DNA of 64,000 nucleotides from Ornithodoros turicata (GCF_037126465.1 NC_088207.1:47178143-47242142), one strand, 5' to 3'. Counted from the stretch's first letter, positions 12,241-25,639 are shown. Translations and numbers: made by a program. Notes: generated from the letters alone by a model not told the origin.

Positions 12241-13989
12241 GGGGTCCCACAGAAGCTCCTACATGGCGCTCAGCACCTGCATAGCGAGTATGCAGGTCCC
12301 TATAGGTCGCCCGCAGGTCCGTAGGGGTACCGTAGGGGTACTGCCTAGGTCCGGGGCAGTCGTACTCAGGACCATACGTAGTATACATGGTTCTATGTTT
12401 GTGGTCGAGCCTGGCCAAATGTTCTGTACTAGTCCCACTTTTTTGCGTAATGCCTGTTTCGTTCTTCTGGCTGTCCTGTAGGTATATTTGAATATGAAAA
12501 CAATGATTGGAATGATTAGCCACAAAAACAGGAAAGGCATTAGGCAAAAAGCATGTTTGATTATAGGTCCAGCCATACACGCTGTATGCAGGTTGTGGCT
12601 TGTGGGTGGCATGCATGCGAAATAAATAAAAAAAAAACTGCTGGAATACCCGTTTCTAGCTCAGCTACAGGGCCTCCGACAACAAAGATGGGGGAACAAG
12701 TGAATAGCATGAGGGTCGAAATCGAGCAGGCACAATTTTGAAGGCTCCACGTGGCAGCCTTGACCATGGGAAGGGCTTTCAGTCGTCTGGCGAATGTAGA
12801 GCCCTCAGAATGTATTGTACCACAAGGATACTGCGTACACGTGCGACGGAGAGAGCGGCCACAAGGTTACACGTTCACCACTACAAAGCTTCAGGTACTC
12901 GTACGGGACCTTCTAGAAGTTCTCTACTGATTTCAAAAGGTAGTCTCCAGTGGCAGATCTTCCGACGGGCTCTAATGACATCGGATGCACAGAAGTAACA
13001 AAATTCTGTCACCCCTCACAAACATTTTGTCATTCAGCCTTCCACGTACTAAGATTATTAGGTTGCCTAAAATCGAAACGGCATATATTTAGCAGCTTCA
13101 TAACCCTCTTACCTTCACGACGATAGTGCTTCTGTCAATTTGCAATGATTCTGTCAAATTCCGGAAGAACAGTAGCACAGTACGAGGCTATTGTGCTAAC
13201 TATTGTGCTGCGCGCATGGTACACGAGCAGACAATAGATCTCGTGGCATTCTTCTTCGATATACTCGACGTGAAATACATTTCGTAACCGTCTGTATACT
13301 TCCCGTCTGTTCTTCTGGCTGTAACCGCCTGTGTAGCCTTCACTACGGCAATCAATCAACCACTCGCGTTCTGACCGTTCGTGTTGCGCGTTTTAGCTGT
13401 ATATAACATGCAGCACCATGAAGTCTGTACAGCAATGTGGCCTCAGCAATGTGGCCTTCGGTTAGGGAGCTCTTCGGTCTCCAAAAAACATTACACCATA
13501 AGTACGTATAACATGTATGTCTTTGCATGTCGTGCATGAATTCGCCTGCTGTCTGAATATAAGTAGTGTCCAGAGGTGAGCGGCATACAGAAAACCACCT
13601 GGAAGAAAAAAGAAAACGCGTAGGGGAACTAAAGTCCTACTGTAATACGTATACCGTACAGTCCCAACGACATGCTGGGTGCACGAATACGAGCAACACG
13701 GAAACGACCTGGTATACGATGCTCGTAAATAAATACGAGGTAACTTTACCTTGATGAATACGTGTTGGGGAATCTATCACATATATAGACTACGGTCATT
13801 CTCCTACGTGTAATACCCACACTGCCATTACCATTCCATTATTCATTCTCTCCCGTGATAATATCAATGTCAAAGCCATGACGAAATTACTGGGTCCATG
13901 GTCAAATCCAACCCACCAACTGTATGCTCTAAAAAAGAATCTGCTATCCTTTCTGGACAATGTAGGACCTTTTGGTCTTCACTGTAACG

Positions 13990-14100
13990 CTCATTAATGC
14001 AATGTGCATACGAAATTACGGCGAGCATAGAGTATCGCCCGAGGCGATGAAACATTGTCAATCAATCAATTATTAAAAATAAACTTGTTGCTAGACAAAA
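13990..14100 (+). repeat. Dispersed repeat tail GAGTATCGCC.AGGCGATGAAAC, copy 1
   Basis: AGCATAGAGTATCGCCCGAGGCGATGAAAC followed by AATAAACTTGTTG and an A-rich end recurs at 21440-21520 (AATAAAGTTGTTC). The layout looks like the 3' end of a retroelement. Upstream residues are too diverged to name. Confidence 0.5.
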
Positions 14101-14940
14101 AAAAACAAAAAAAAAACAACTAATAGTATTTACCCATAGAACCGTAAGTGCACGGTGATATAATAAAATAACATGTTTTTTTTTTTGTCTTTTTTAGCAG
14201 TGGTGCAACTGACCTTTACCAGCGACTTCATACAATGCACAGGAAAAAAAAAAAAAAAAAAAGCAGTCATATAGGTACGTGACCCGACTTGAGCAACCCA
14301 GACATTTCGTCTCGGAATTCACATGATGTTTAAGATCGGAATAATAAAAACCCGATATCATCAAACGTTTGCTATATCACACACGCTCATTTCAACACTA
14401 TCCAAACAGCTGCGGCTCCCTATGCAGCGTATCTTGCTGTAAACTCCGTGGCGGAAATGTCAGAAATGTTAGAAATGTCTCAGGGCTGGTGCATTCACTT
14501 GACGTTGGCAACGTATGTCCGAGTCTGTCGGAAAGACGAAGTGGACCGAACACGGAAAAGAAGAACACAAAACGAGGCGTTTGTCGCTGACTTGACTCAG
14601 AAAATTACGATACTCTTATACAACCTTCGGTGAAACACAAAAATGCATTGAACGAAAGCCTGAGAAAGGAGCGAAAGTTACCATTGCGAGGTATGGTTCC
14701 GGCGAGAGCAGACGATGATCCCCGTGTAACCGACATGAGCCGGGGGGGGTTTACGTATAGAGTCGTGTACCATGTGGTCGCCCTTACCAATCACAAAATG
14801 TTGGGCGACCTCTCAACGATGTCCTATTTCTACGCAGCTGCGCGCGGAAACATTTGAGCAGCGCACGCCATTTGAGTGCAGGTGCTCCCAGTGTTTGAAG
14901 GTTCGCACAGCTGTTTGCTCTCAGAAATCGTAAGCTAACA

Positions 14941-15193
14941 TACACTCTTAAAAATGAACTTCACCGCATAGCACGCTCCTAGCCAACCATTATCTCGAAT
15001 GATATCGTTATCTGCCCTGATTTGTTGAAAACGGGGGGCGTACGCCATTTCTGTGACACTTATGCTGTTCATAATTGTCACAGAAAAGGCGTACGCCCCC
15101 TGTTTTCAACAAATCAGGGCAGATAACGATATCATTCTCGATAATGGTTGGCTAGGAGCGTGCTATGCGGTGAAGTTCATTTTTAAGAGTGTA
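14941..15193. mobile_element. TA-flanked foldback MITE, first of a tandem pair
   Basis: Left end TACACTCTTAAAAATGAACT, right end AGTTCATTTTTAAGAGTGTA. The arms pair almost perfectly along about 100 bp, including AGCACGCTCCTAGCCAACCA. The element starts and ends at TA, as expected for a mariner/Tc1-type target site. Its right-hand TA is the left-hand TA of the next element. Confidence 0.8.
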
Positions 15194-15432
15194 CACTGTT
15201 AAAACAGAACTTCACCACATAGCACGCTCCTAGCCAACCATCATACCGAATGATATCATTCTGTGTCATGATTTGTTCAAAACAGGGGGGAGGCGCCTAT
15301 CTGGGACAAGATAATCTGTCCCAGATAGGCGCCTCCTCCCATTTTCACCAAATCAATGCACAGAATGATATCATTCGGAATGATGGTTGGCTAGGAGCGT
15401 GCTATGTGGTGAAGTTCTGTTTTAACAGTGTA
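15192..15432. mobile_element. TA-flanked foldback MITE, second of a tandem pair
   Basis: Left end TACACTGTTAAAACAGAACT, right end AGTTCTGTTTTAACAGTGTA. It shares AGCACGCTCCTAGCCAACCA with its neighbour but has a different loop and different outer bases. The arms within this copy match each other better than they match the adjacent copy. Confidence 0.8.
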
Positions 15433-15539
15433 GATCAAAGAAGCTCCCGTCTAGTTGTCGAACTACGGAATTCCATACGTATCCGACCATGCTATAATTT
15501 TGGATTTAAACGAAACTTCCCCGCAGCCTTCTTTCCGAA

Positions 15540-16262
15540 ACCTACAGTTTCTTCTGTGCTTTTTTTTTTTTTCTGCATATATACAGTTTTTGCAAATGGG
15601 TTATTCAGCCTTGCTGACGTTCTCTCGACTATTAGACGACTAATTACCTAAAACGCATTAACTCCTTAAGCTTTCGGGTAAGAGTGATATGTCGGAATGG
15701 GAGACAATCCTCGTTGAAAACCTTTGTATTTAAAAAAAATTCTGAAAGAGCCACGTACGCTGAAATATTCATCCCCGAATTTCGCTACGCAAATTAGCCG
15801 AAACCGAAACCGAGGGCATCAGGGGCGCGCAGGGAGGACAGCGCTCATTCCACGACACAAGATCACGTGCTTAGGAGCGCTGGTGATGATTGGAGTATAG
15901 AGTACTGGCCAGATGAACCGCATTGCCGCCCAGATAAGCCTCCGACGGCGAAGGCCATGCGCCCCTGAGGTGCGTGGTTTCGGTTTCGGTTTCAGCTCAC
16001 TTGCATAGCAAAATTCGGCGATTAATATTTGAACGTACGTGCTCGTCTCAAGATTTTAGAACAACTGAATGGCTTTCAACGAGGATTGTACAATCTCACC
16101 GTTGCCCGAAAGTCCCTGATTAAAGAGTAATTAATTAATGAATTTTGGGTAATTAGGCATCTAGTAGTTACATACTCTCTCTTCGACTGCGAAAACGGCA
16201 TCAATGCTGCTCTCATATGTAAAAAGAAAAAATCTGGAGTAGCTAAAAAAGCACCCTGTAGT
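15540..16262. mobile_element. Foldback element ending in TACAGGGTGCTTTTT
   Basis: The strongest pairing is at 15625-15830 against 15960-16180, including GACAATCCTCGTTGAAA and its inverse, and GAAACCGAAACCGA and its inverse. The right end, read inverted, is TACAGGGTGCTTTTTTAGC. The left end is more diverged, so the outer boundary is approximate. Confidence 0.6.
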
Positions 16263-17139
16263 ACACTGATAAAACGAAGAGAACCCGTACCTTGGAATAA
16301 GTCATGATGTCTATACAGATGAACTCGCGTAGTACTATCACACACAGATATAGAGAAATTCGTTTGAACACAACTGTTCTGCTTCCCGTCCACAAAGGGC
16401 AACCCTTCCAGCGTATCGTGTTCACGTCGGTGTGTCACGTGACTCCGTCGAGCGGAGGTCTCGGCTAAATTACTAAGTAGGTATACCGGGACCCGACAGT
16501 TGGTCGAGGATATAGCGTCACGCTATACGCCTGGAAATATCACCATACTATCTCATTAACACGTCCTTGTGTGTAGCAGGAAACGACAAGGGGTCCAGAG
16601 AGGGTAATCTATTATGGTTGTCGTATATATGCGTCCTGTCAGCATAGAAACAAAGTGGCTGTCGCGAAGACTACTTCGCGTCACATCCGTCAGCAACACG
16701 CCTTCAGGCACGTCCTGTACCGATATATTTGTCAGAAAGCGTACTTGTGTGTTTTATGCGTAAGAATCGGTATTGATGAACGCAATAATTAACGGTTGGT
16801 GGCCAATATCGTTCGTTACATGATTTTGTGCGCATTGTCACCACAAGCGTGTTGTTTCCTTTTCTCATTTCAGGCTTTGCTTTATCTATGCTTCCACAAG
16901 TTGCTATATGGCACCAGTTTCAGAAATTTTGGGAACATTGACACTTTTTCGTGCTCTCACACTCCAAAGAATACTTTTTCATGGGAAGAAGAAGAAGAAG
17001 AATAGGATGCTGACGTTGATGTTGGCGAAAAAAAATAAATAAAAGAATGGAAATGTTCTTCAACACGGGTGATGTGCCGTGGCGAATTACCTCACCTCAC
17101 CTGGTTTTCGTGATTTTCGTGATGTGTTCGGGCATACAT

Positions 17140-17370
17140 CACTTTACACGAAGGTCACCTCGAAACCCTACAAATCCTGCACTATCCAGCACGGAAATGG
17201 TGCCGTCCGACACTCGTCCCCCATGAATGCTACGATCGTATTGTAGACAAGTTCTTGGCGAAAATATACGACATCTTGTCGCGCGCCTCCTGTAGCAACG
17301 ACGTCACAAATTCCATCTGCCCCTCTGCGGCTGTGATATGTCGTGTTCGTTTACTGCGTGGGCTTCAGCA
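17140..17370. repeat. Dispersed repeat, CATCTTGTCGCGCGC family copy 1
   Basis: Shared with 20205-20470: GGTCACCTCGAAACCCT, GACACTCGTCCCCC, GAAAATATACGACATCTTGT, GCAACGACGTCACAAATTCC and GCGGCTGTGATATGTC. The family is not recognised. Confidence 0.6.
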
Positions 17371-17968
17371 CCTGAGACGAATAAAGCTCGCGCGCTGGCA
17401 TTGTAACCGCGTATCCCCTTGGCCTGACAAACTTGACGAACGATTAGCAGGCCAATGTCCCGGCATTCAACAGTAAAGGAGAAAACGTCATACGACGAGT
17501 GAAAGCACATTTGCTATGTTTAATGGTGGCACGGTTCCGCTTTTGACCTCGTCTGACGCCATCACACACACACAAAAAAAAGATGAAATCAACGCAGTGC
17601 ATTCCTGAAGTGCACTCACATTGTTAACTGTTACAGCTACGGCTACCACATTATAAAGTACCTCAGTTACTTTATAGTTCCTTTTAAGCGAAAACTGCAT
17701 GGGTACAGGCAATTCTCAAAAGCCTTATTTTTCATTTTAGCACTCGTCTCCGTCATACCGCAACTACATTATGTGCTCATTGCAGTAACAGCTAACTTTC
17801 GAAGTTAGCTTCCCTCTCTTTAACTCTAATACGTCCCTTCATACGTCAACGCATCCCTTCCCGCAATAAAAGGCCGTACAATAGGTGTGCTGGATAATTT
17901 TACCGCGGTAAGTTTTGCCGGTATAATTTTACAACCACCATCTTTACGATAAGAAAGTCGTTCCGAGC

Positions 17969-18365
17969 CAGGGTTGCCAGGTCAAACTCCTGAAAGGTCG
18001 CCAAAATGTGTATAGCCAATTTCCCTTGTACGTATGTAGCAAATTCTGTAGCCAGTTGAGTGCAGACACCATATATTGAATGAATGAATCTGTAACGACT
18101 GCTAAAACGTCAGCGCAACAAACAAAACAGTCCGAAGGATATCGTACAGACTGAGAGAAGGCCGATCGTCAAGGGAAACGGGAATGAACACAGTGCGTAC
18201 CTTGGCATTATGTGGTGCTGATTTAGATGCACAGGAGTGTCAAAGGTAGTGCGGATAAGTAGCCACAAAACTAGCCAGAAAATAGCCAAGTCACCATTGC
18301 CCAAATTTCGGCGTCACGCAGAAAGTAGCCAATTTGGCGCGAAGTAGCCAAATCTGGCAACCCTG
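17969..18365. mobile_element. Foldback MITE with CAGGGTTGCCAGNT ends
   Basis: It begins CAGGGTTGCCAGGTC and ends AATCTGGCAACCCTG. Short units of TAGCCAAAT/TAGCCACAAA recur inside. CAGGGTTGCCAGAT-type termini are common on non-autonomous hAT elements in animals, so that class is likely. No transposase is seen. Confidence 0.6.
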
Positions 18366-19639
18366 TTCAAAGCATGCAAACGTGTGGAATTACCCCGCAG
18401 TAACTGAATTACGGTTACACATGAAGTTGCTTTCACCAAAAGTGGTAACAATGAAGTTAAAGACTTCGCAAGGATTCGAAAAAAATTAGGTGAACGTCAT
18501 ACGGAACACGGACCGCTCCCTTGATACCGAATAGAACATTCACATTCATTTTGTGCGAGTAATTAATTCGTAAATGATGAGAATACAAAAGCGAAACCAA
18601 AGTGCGTCACCCAGCATTGTTGTCTGCTACGAAGCTTGCATTCTTCCATGCCGGATGACGTCAGCAGTGTTGCTTTCGGCGCCCTCTTGCTTCACAGAGG
18701 CCGAAGCGCTCACTTCGTAATAATTCGTTCGAATAAAATTTGCGCATTTTGGATACGCGATATTTTGTATGTATGTTCCTGACACATCAAGGGTTACTGC
18801 TATGTCACAATCTCTGTGGTGATTTTGTTGCGGAGTACCACTTTAAGAAGTGCAGGCTTGCCCCTAACCGTCTTCTCAAGTATTATTATTATCTAGTTAC
18901 AGTTATTTCTAGTTAAGTCTATAGTTACAGTTAACAGTTATCTAGCAACGCGGTAGAGGGGGGGGGGGGAGGGACAAAAAGTGAGTCTACTCTTCTTTTT
19001 AGGGTGAGGAGCACCTCCGTTAACGCGGTCTGCCTATAGGACCGTATCTTGGAACCGTTGCAGAGCAGTATTGCTCCTGGGACGATTTTTCTAAATCGTA
19101 TAGCTCATTTGCTGCCAAAGACTGATGTACACTTACGGTGGGTCGTCAATGCCTTGCCTGCCCTGTACGCAGGACAATCCGGTCCAATGGTGCGGTCCTG
19201 TCAGTTACCCAGTGCGGATTCCCTACCTACACTCACTGCGTATAATCTAACCGGCACGTGTGATCAAAGAGGTCGTCCAAAATTCCGCGTACAAAGACGT
19301 TACAGGAAATATTGTCTATACAGCGACATTCCGGGGAATTAATGCTGTGCACCTGTTTCGACCCTTTATTCAATGTCAGAAACAGCAGGCCGACGATCGC
19401 AGCTGGTTCTGGTACGTAGCACTGGCAATGAATTCAGCCGTATAGGGACAAAACGTGCTAGTATTTACTGCGCACCATTTTGTGAGCATGTTTTTGTTCT
19501 CGAATACAATGTATATGACGTCAGGAACAGAAGTTATCTTTTCTATTTTTCCTATATTGCCTTTTTGTTTCCATGACTGCGTCAAAATCGACTTCTGATT
19601 TGCAGCGTTCTTCCTATTCCCCCAATCATTTCCAACATT

Positions 19640-19830
19640 GGAATCAGGCGGGTCACAGACGGGCTATATTGCGCCAAGGTTTACGATATTCTGCCGATAT
19701 TCGCGGCTTCTGGCGATATTGAACCATAGTTCTCATGCCGTCGTCAGTATTTCAAAAATCTTGGCAATATTGGGCCGATATAACTGGTGTAGAGCCAATA
19801 TTTGGCCAATGTACTAGGCCTATGTATAAG
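19640..19830. repeat. Diverged CCAATATTGG-type repeat
   Basis: It carries units such as GCGATATTGAAC, TTGGCAATATTGGGCCGATA and GAGCCAATATTTGGCCAATG. The terminal GCTGCTTGG blocks of the other copies are not clear here. Confidence 0.4.
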
Positions 19831-20204
19831 TTGTCTGTGCAATGTTCCAGCGTCGCCACAGGTTTCTTTATTAAAGAGATTCATTCTGTCCTTCATAGAA
19901 CCACCGCCTGCACAGTTTTTAACATGAAAGGCACAGAGGTCGTTCATGTGAAAGTATATAGGCCTATGTTCAACAACAACATCATTTATGCACTTTCTCT
20001 GCGAGTGATCTGTCACTGAGCAGTTTTATATTCCATTGAGGACCCCGCAGAAGAAAACTGCTTAGAAGAACACGATGAGCTTCTTCCTGATGTACCATGT
20101 TATTATCACGCCGCCTATGTATATGCTGTCGTACTCTGGTGGTCACCTCATCCCATCGCAATTCATGTAGTTGTTGTTGTAGTTGGACAAACATTGCCTT
20201 CCAC

Positions 20205-20470
20205 AAAGGCCATCTCGAAACCCTCTGGTATAAACACGGCGTCTAACAACGTTGATGGGTCACACCACCACCACCACCACCGGCACTACCCGCATAAAAT
20301 GGGTTGCCGTTCGACACGCGTCCCCCGCTAATTTTATTGCAGAGAAGCTCTAAACGACGATATACGACATATGTCGCGCGCTATCTGCAGCAATGACGTC
20401 ACAAATTCCCTCTGTCCATCTGCGGCAGTGATATGTCCTAGCCGTTCGTTTACTACGTTTGTTTCATTCC
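20205..20470. repeat. Dispersed repeat, CATATGTCGCGCGC family copy 2
   Basis: It aligns with 17140-17370 and has in addition an expanded CAC tract (20267-20282). Both copies end near CGTTCGTTTAC. The related motif ACGTCA...TCCTAGCA also occurs at 25090-25220 and 38480-38600. Confidence 0.6.
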
Positions 20471-21429
20471 TTGAGATCCTTGCAGGCTGACCGTATCCGC
20501 TATTTTGTGTGCAATTATTTTTTTTAACATTTGCCAGTTTGTGTGCAATGCAGTGTGCCAGTATATTGAGAACGGCCGCACAAACGCTTGACCCGATCTC
20601 CTGAAACCGCTTTCTCTCCCATGGAACAGAGTAGCTTTATGCCTTTCGTGCAGAGTGCAAATGTCCTCCATAATAATGAACGAATAAATATACTAGAGCG
20701 AAATGCGCCTCGTGAAACCAAGGATATATACCTATTAACGCCACGGGGCTACATCTATAGCACTGGATGGTAGATATACGGTATATGCATCCTGCAACGT
20801 TCTTGGGAAGTAAACATGTAACGGCACAGTAGGGGTGAACAGATAAAGCACTGCTGACGATATAGTAGGAAATGGTTTTTTTCGAGGACTTCGTTCGAGA
20901 CTAAAGAATAACAGTGCGCTGCGTACTTCCTTTTTATTGCTGTGTAGCGCCTTGTATGGCCAGTTTTTTTTCTTTACTTATTTCTGATCTTCGTATCTGC
21001 GGGCATCAGCCAAGCAATATGAATTATGTACGCACGACAAGGCAGGTAAACGGTCAACGCAGCAAAACCAATCATATAAAAAAAAAACAATAAAAAAACG
21101 AAGCGGCAAGTGAGACAAGAGTATAAGATATTCATCAATAACACCATGTACCTAAGCACCATTCCACGCTCTTTCTTTTGTATTTCGTAGAACAGAAAAC
21201 TATTATACGAAACAGTACCCGATGATTTGTACGTTGCGGGATACGCCTATTACTTGAACACGAACTCTTTACACTGCAACTGAGCATTTCAACTGAACTC
21301 TGTTAGTAAATAAATGCTTAGCCAAAAATGCCACACTCAGTCGCTTTAGTTTAGCACAGAGTCACTTACCTACGAATAAAAATTGTGGTTTAAGCGAAAT
21401 CAACATCGGTCATCATCATTATACCCACT

Positions 21430-21525
21430 TTGACCAAATTATCGCGAGCAAGAAGGTAGAGTATCGCCTCAGGCGATGAAACACCCGAATTATCATCACC
21501 AAAATAAAGTTGTTCTTGTCGCAGC
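21430..21525 (+). repeat. Dispersed repeat tail GAGTATCGCC.AGGCGATGAAAC, copy 2
   Basis: It aligns with 13990-14100 from GTAGAGTATCGCCTCAGGCG to the AATAAAGTTGTTC end. No coding remnant was recognised next to it. Confidence 0.5.
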
Positions 21526-22771
21526 TAAATTAAATCGGGTCAAATCGCATGCTCAGCAATGTTAGGGCAAATGTTCATCGCCTTTCCTTTTGTTTCGGGT
21601 GTAAGAAAAACGGTTCTGGAAAAAATGGTCCCGATAAAACGGTACCATCTAGTAAGTAGGAAAACATGCTTCTGCCATGCTCTCCGATGCTGCCTCTAGA
21701 CCACGTGCTCTAGACTGCGTATGTCGGAATATGGCGAGAGAAAAGAGAGGGAGGAGTGCGAAGCTCGTTTTAGAGGTATCTAGGTTAGAAAGCCTCGTAT
21801 ATGAGAAAATACCATCGCAGGAATAATGGCGACCTGTTACGTCATAGCGAAAATCGTTTTTGAGAATCGCGTTTTTAGCGAAATACATGGCTCCACGACT
21901 ACTTTTGTTTCGGGTTCATTTCCTTCTTCGATGAGAACACGCGCTGAAGACGACGAAGTGTCACTCTGGAAGCTTCTCTTCATTCTTGTATTTCTGGCGG
22001 CTTTTATCCAAGATGAACTGTTAACCCGTTTGCATATATTGGTCTATAATGTATATTAATACCTACTGCGCAACTACAGATACCAGACCTCCGGGTACAT
22101 ACTTTATCATTGGAGATCAAAGTATGTAGACGATTACAGTCATCGTGTAAATGGAAACTTTCCTGTAATTGTAACATTAGAGACTGAGAACCAGAACGGA
22201 AATATTCGTTATTAACAAAACGGATTGCCCTTCTGTTTCGATACAAAAATATTCCAAAAGCCAGGAGAGCACATGGCTAAGTACGAGTAAAAATCTAAAC
22301 ACTGACTTGACACAACAAAAAGTAACGATTTACAACAGATCGACGTTTCGTCTCCCATACGGGAGACATCTTCAGTGAGAAACAGAATGAGGCGAACACA
22401 ACCAACGGATTATTTATTTCGGTCACTGTGGCGATTGCTTCGGAAAACTGCACGACTGAACTATAACTAGTAATGGAAAGTTCCAACGCTTTAGAAGCAA
22501 ATGGCTTTGTCGTTGAATGATCGCCTTGCGTGAAACCGTAAAACGTGCATCACCAATCATGCAGGTCACCAATAAATGTCAAGCACAGATGCTCATAATT
22601 TTTAACCGCGCAAGAGGTACTTATTGGTCTACTTTATGTTTGTATTGAAAAATATTACCGTCCATTTTTTGCCCTTACAGCTCACAAAACCATAGTTCAG
22701 GTTTCCGAGTTGAAAAATAAAATACCTGCAGACCCCGCCGAATAATAGAGGGTGGCCTATAAATAAATCTC

Positions 22772-22833
22772 ATAAATCGGCAATGTATGCCATTTCCAGT
22801 ACAGACAGGAAATGGCATACATTGCCGATTTAT
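22772..22833. repeat. Perfect 26-bp hairpin with 10-bp loop
   Basis: ATAAATCGGCAATGTATGCC and six further bases at 22772-22797 are repeated exactly inverted at 22808-22833. The pairing has no mismatch. It may be a minimal foldback element or the core of one. Confidence 0.8.
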
Positions 22834-23479
22834 AACGGCTGTTGACCCGCCAGTCCTCCCTTATAAAACCCTAAACCGAACCTAAACATCACACTTGAAC
22901 GCGCCTTTTTTCGCTAAACTTCATTAACTTCGCTAAACTACGAACATCCACTCGAAAACGAGGCTCACCAAAACATAAGTGGACTCTAAGAAGGAACCAT
23001 CGAATTTTGGGGGTTTCTTTTCGACATGCGCAAGCCCATATAGAGGAGCCATCGGTGCGCACGGGACCATTGTTTCCTCCCATTCTGGCTTGGACCATTC
23101 TCTCCGGGACCCTTTAATTTTCTATCTTTTCCGGAACAATTTTTTTCCCCGCTACAACAGAACTGCAAAGCGTCGCTAAGCTTACGGACGCTAAGTTTGC
23201 ACTAGAACGTCGGCATCAAGCCGTTCGTCTTCTGGGCCGAGCCGACATGTTTTACCTGTTTCTGGCCTAACAGCTTTGCTGCCTTTGTGTTCTCGTTCTT
23301 GGTACTTTTCTTGTTTCGCTTTTGCTTTGTTACGTTTTGTGTTTTGCCTAAGAGCATATGACCTATTTATTATCGAGGTGCATGCAATTTATACTTTTGG
23401 CGGCGCCGGTAATGCTTATCCTGTATTTACCAAATTGTTTGCCATAGCCAGGAATGGCGGCATAAGTCAGCCGCTAGGG

Positions 23480-23700
23480 GGGATCCTGCACCCTAAAGAA
23501 AAAGAAGAATACATTGGGGAGCAATGGCGGCTGCTAGTCCCTAGATTGCAATTACTCCTCATGTTAGTCCATTGACCCTGAAGTAGTTTAGTCCCCAGCA
23601 CTGCAGAATGCAACTGCAAAGTTCGCATAGGCTAGACTAGACCTAGACCCAAAAGAGTCTAATGCTTGCGGCAATGTATATAAGGACTAAAGTTGCTCCC
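23480..23700. repeat. Dispersed repeat with GTCCCC/TAGTCCCT motifs, copy 2
   Basis: TAGTCCCTAGATTGCAATTA, TTAGTCCATTGACCCTGAAG and TAGTCCCCAGCACTGCAGAA align with the copy at 3640-3850. The two differ by many substitutions and short indels, so they are old. Confidence 0.55.
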
Positions 23701-25084
23701 TTTTTCTTTCCGCGAGTGTGGGCTTGGGAGCGTCCGTCTAATGGCAACTACTATACCGTTTGTTTGTTTTTTTCTTCCAGCGTCTGAGGAAAAATCGAGG
23801 GAAGGCATTCAAACAGCACGGTCAGTGCAGGGATTTGAACCAGGGTCACCTACGAACCTGATTCTAATATGAAATAGAATGTACGTCTTGCTAAGCCGAT
23901 TTCTCGGAGCTTATGCTCCCTAAAAAATCGCGTGACTTCCTGGGTCACGTCACAGGCTCATTAATTTTTACCCCGCTGAGGTGGTTTACCACGGGACATG
24001 CTGCATACGGACCTTTTAGAAAAGGAGAAAGTTAAAAAATAAAATAGAAAGCGAAAATTGTGCAAGGTGTTTCGCGCATCACAAAAAATCCTGACCAACA
24101 GTTTCGTTTCTCACGCCTTCGACCGCATGCATTATTGGGTAATGGGTATGGGATCTCGCGACTGTTCGTTTTTGTTCCACGATATTTTGCTGATTAGGCG
24201 ACGCCGCTTTCGAACTAAATAACACAAAGAACATTTTTGTCGGCGTGCATTGCAGGTAAAAAAAAAAGCACTTGCGAAGAACAGTTTGTCTGTGTCCGCA
24301 TGCTGGACAGTTGCTTTTCATCAGCATCAACTTCCCTCTAGACATGTCTGTTTACCGAGCCAGGCCTATTACGCCAGGTCTAACACCTAATCAATCACGC
24401 CTAATCAATGATGCCTAAGTCTAATCAATGATTCATAACAAAACACACTCACACACATCGCGTGCGCCTTGACAGCGATTCCCCGGAGCCTTGGCGGCTG
24501 CTTAACGCCGACGGACGCTGACTCCCAACCGGTACAGCTACTACCGTCGTATACCCACGGAATATGTACCACGCTGTACGAGGTCACACTGCTGCAACGC
24601 GCCATACCTCTATTACAGATAACACGCCCATAAATGCGATATACGTCGATTGCGAAGAGGAACTCTGTCGTCCTGGGATTCTGTCGTGGCCTACACCTGA
24701 ATCGGAGTGTTTCCCTGAGCAGATCACTCGCAGAGAGATATGGGGCCATCGGACTTTTCTCGTTCCGGCCTGTCTGGGTTTTTCAGCATAAAATCAGCCT
24801 TATTAACCGTTTCGTGTGCCTCAAGTTGCGTGAGGAGCGTCACGTACGGGGCCCGGGGATTGGTCAGGTTCGAATCTTTACACGCTCATCGCTTCATCGC
24901 AGATGAACCCATTGAGTTGTTCTAAAAATAGAATTCAGAATGGAAGCATGAAGCTCACGCGTATTTCAATATGTGTTACCTAGCGACTAATTGACGTACT
25001 AAGGCCACTCTTAACTCAAAAGCTATTTATTGCACTTTTCGCTAACTTCGTTCAGATATACGATACGTGAAATATAAATGCAAT

Positions 25085-25225
25085 TGGCAAGCGTCACATT
25101 TTCGCACAGATTTTCACAGAAGTTCGCAAGCCTTCGCAAGTTCCGGTTTCGCGAAGAGACAGGTGACGTCATCAAGTGCATTCGCGTTCGTCTCCTAGCA
25201 GAAGCACAGGTGTGTTTCCGGAACC
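25085..25225. repeat. Dispersed repeat with GGTGACGTCATC..GTCTCCTAGCA
   Basis: AGAGACAGGTGACGTCATCA and GCGTTCGTCTCCTAGCAGAA match 38530-38580 (AATAGGTGACGTCATCGAGA, GTCTGTCTCCTAGCAACAGC). The family is unknown. The embedded TGACGTCA is a CRE-like palindrome, but its role here is not shown. Confidence 0.45.
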
Positions 25226-25639
25226 GTTGGGTTCGTCTTGCCATCACTAGAATACCATATCCGTCGTACTGACAGCGTATTACCCAGAACTACTGTTCCT
25301 GTCACCGAATCTGGTTTCTACCGAGTCCGTAGAGGCGACTCCAGGTATGGAATGTGGACCGCTCTGCGAAATTACTCGTCAGACGTCAAGTTTGAAGTTG
25401 AGAATGGCATGTGAGTGATGCAGCGGCGCTCCGTCGGGACACGCATGCACGGCAGATGGAAGCGCCGCTCGCGGATATGAAAAATGACAGTCAAAGTCTT
25501 AATCAGGGACCTGTGGATCCACGCTGACAGCTCAACCGAAAGGAAGTGCTCGATGCGAATCCTAGGTATGTCCGAAGGTGCGGCAAAAAAGAAACGCCGG
25601 CAGCCCTTAATTCCACAGCAAGAATGATGGTCCGGCGGG

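Noticed and set aside
12170..12616. 148-codon tyrosine-rich minus-strand open frame
   Set aside because: It overlaps a foldback end and short GTAGGGGTAC-type repeats, has no recognised domain and no gene context.
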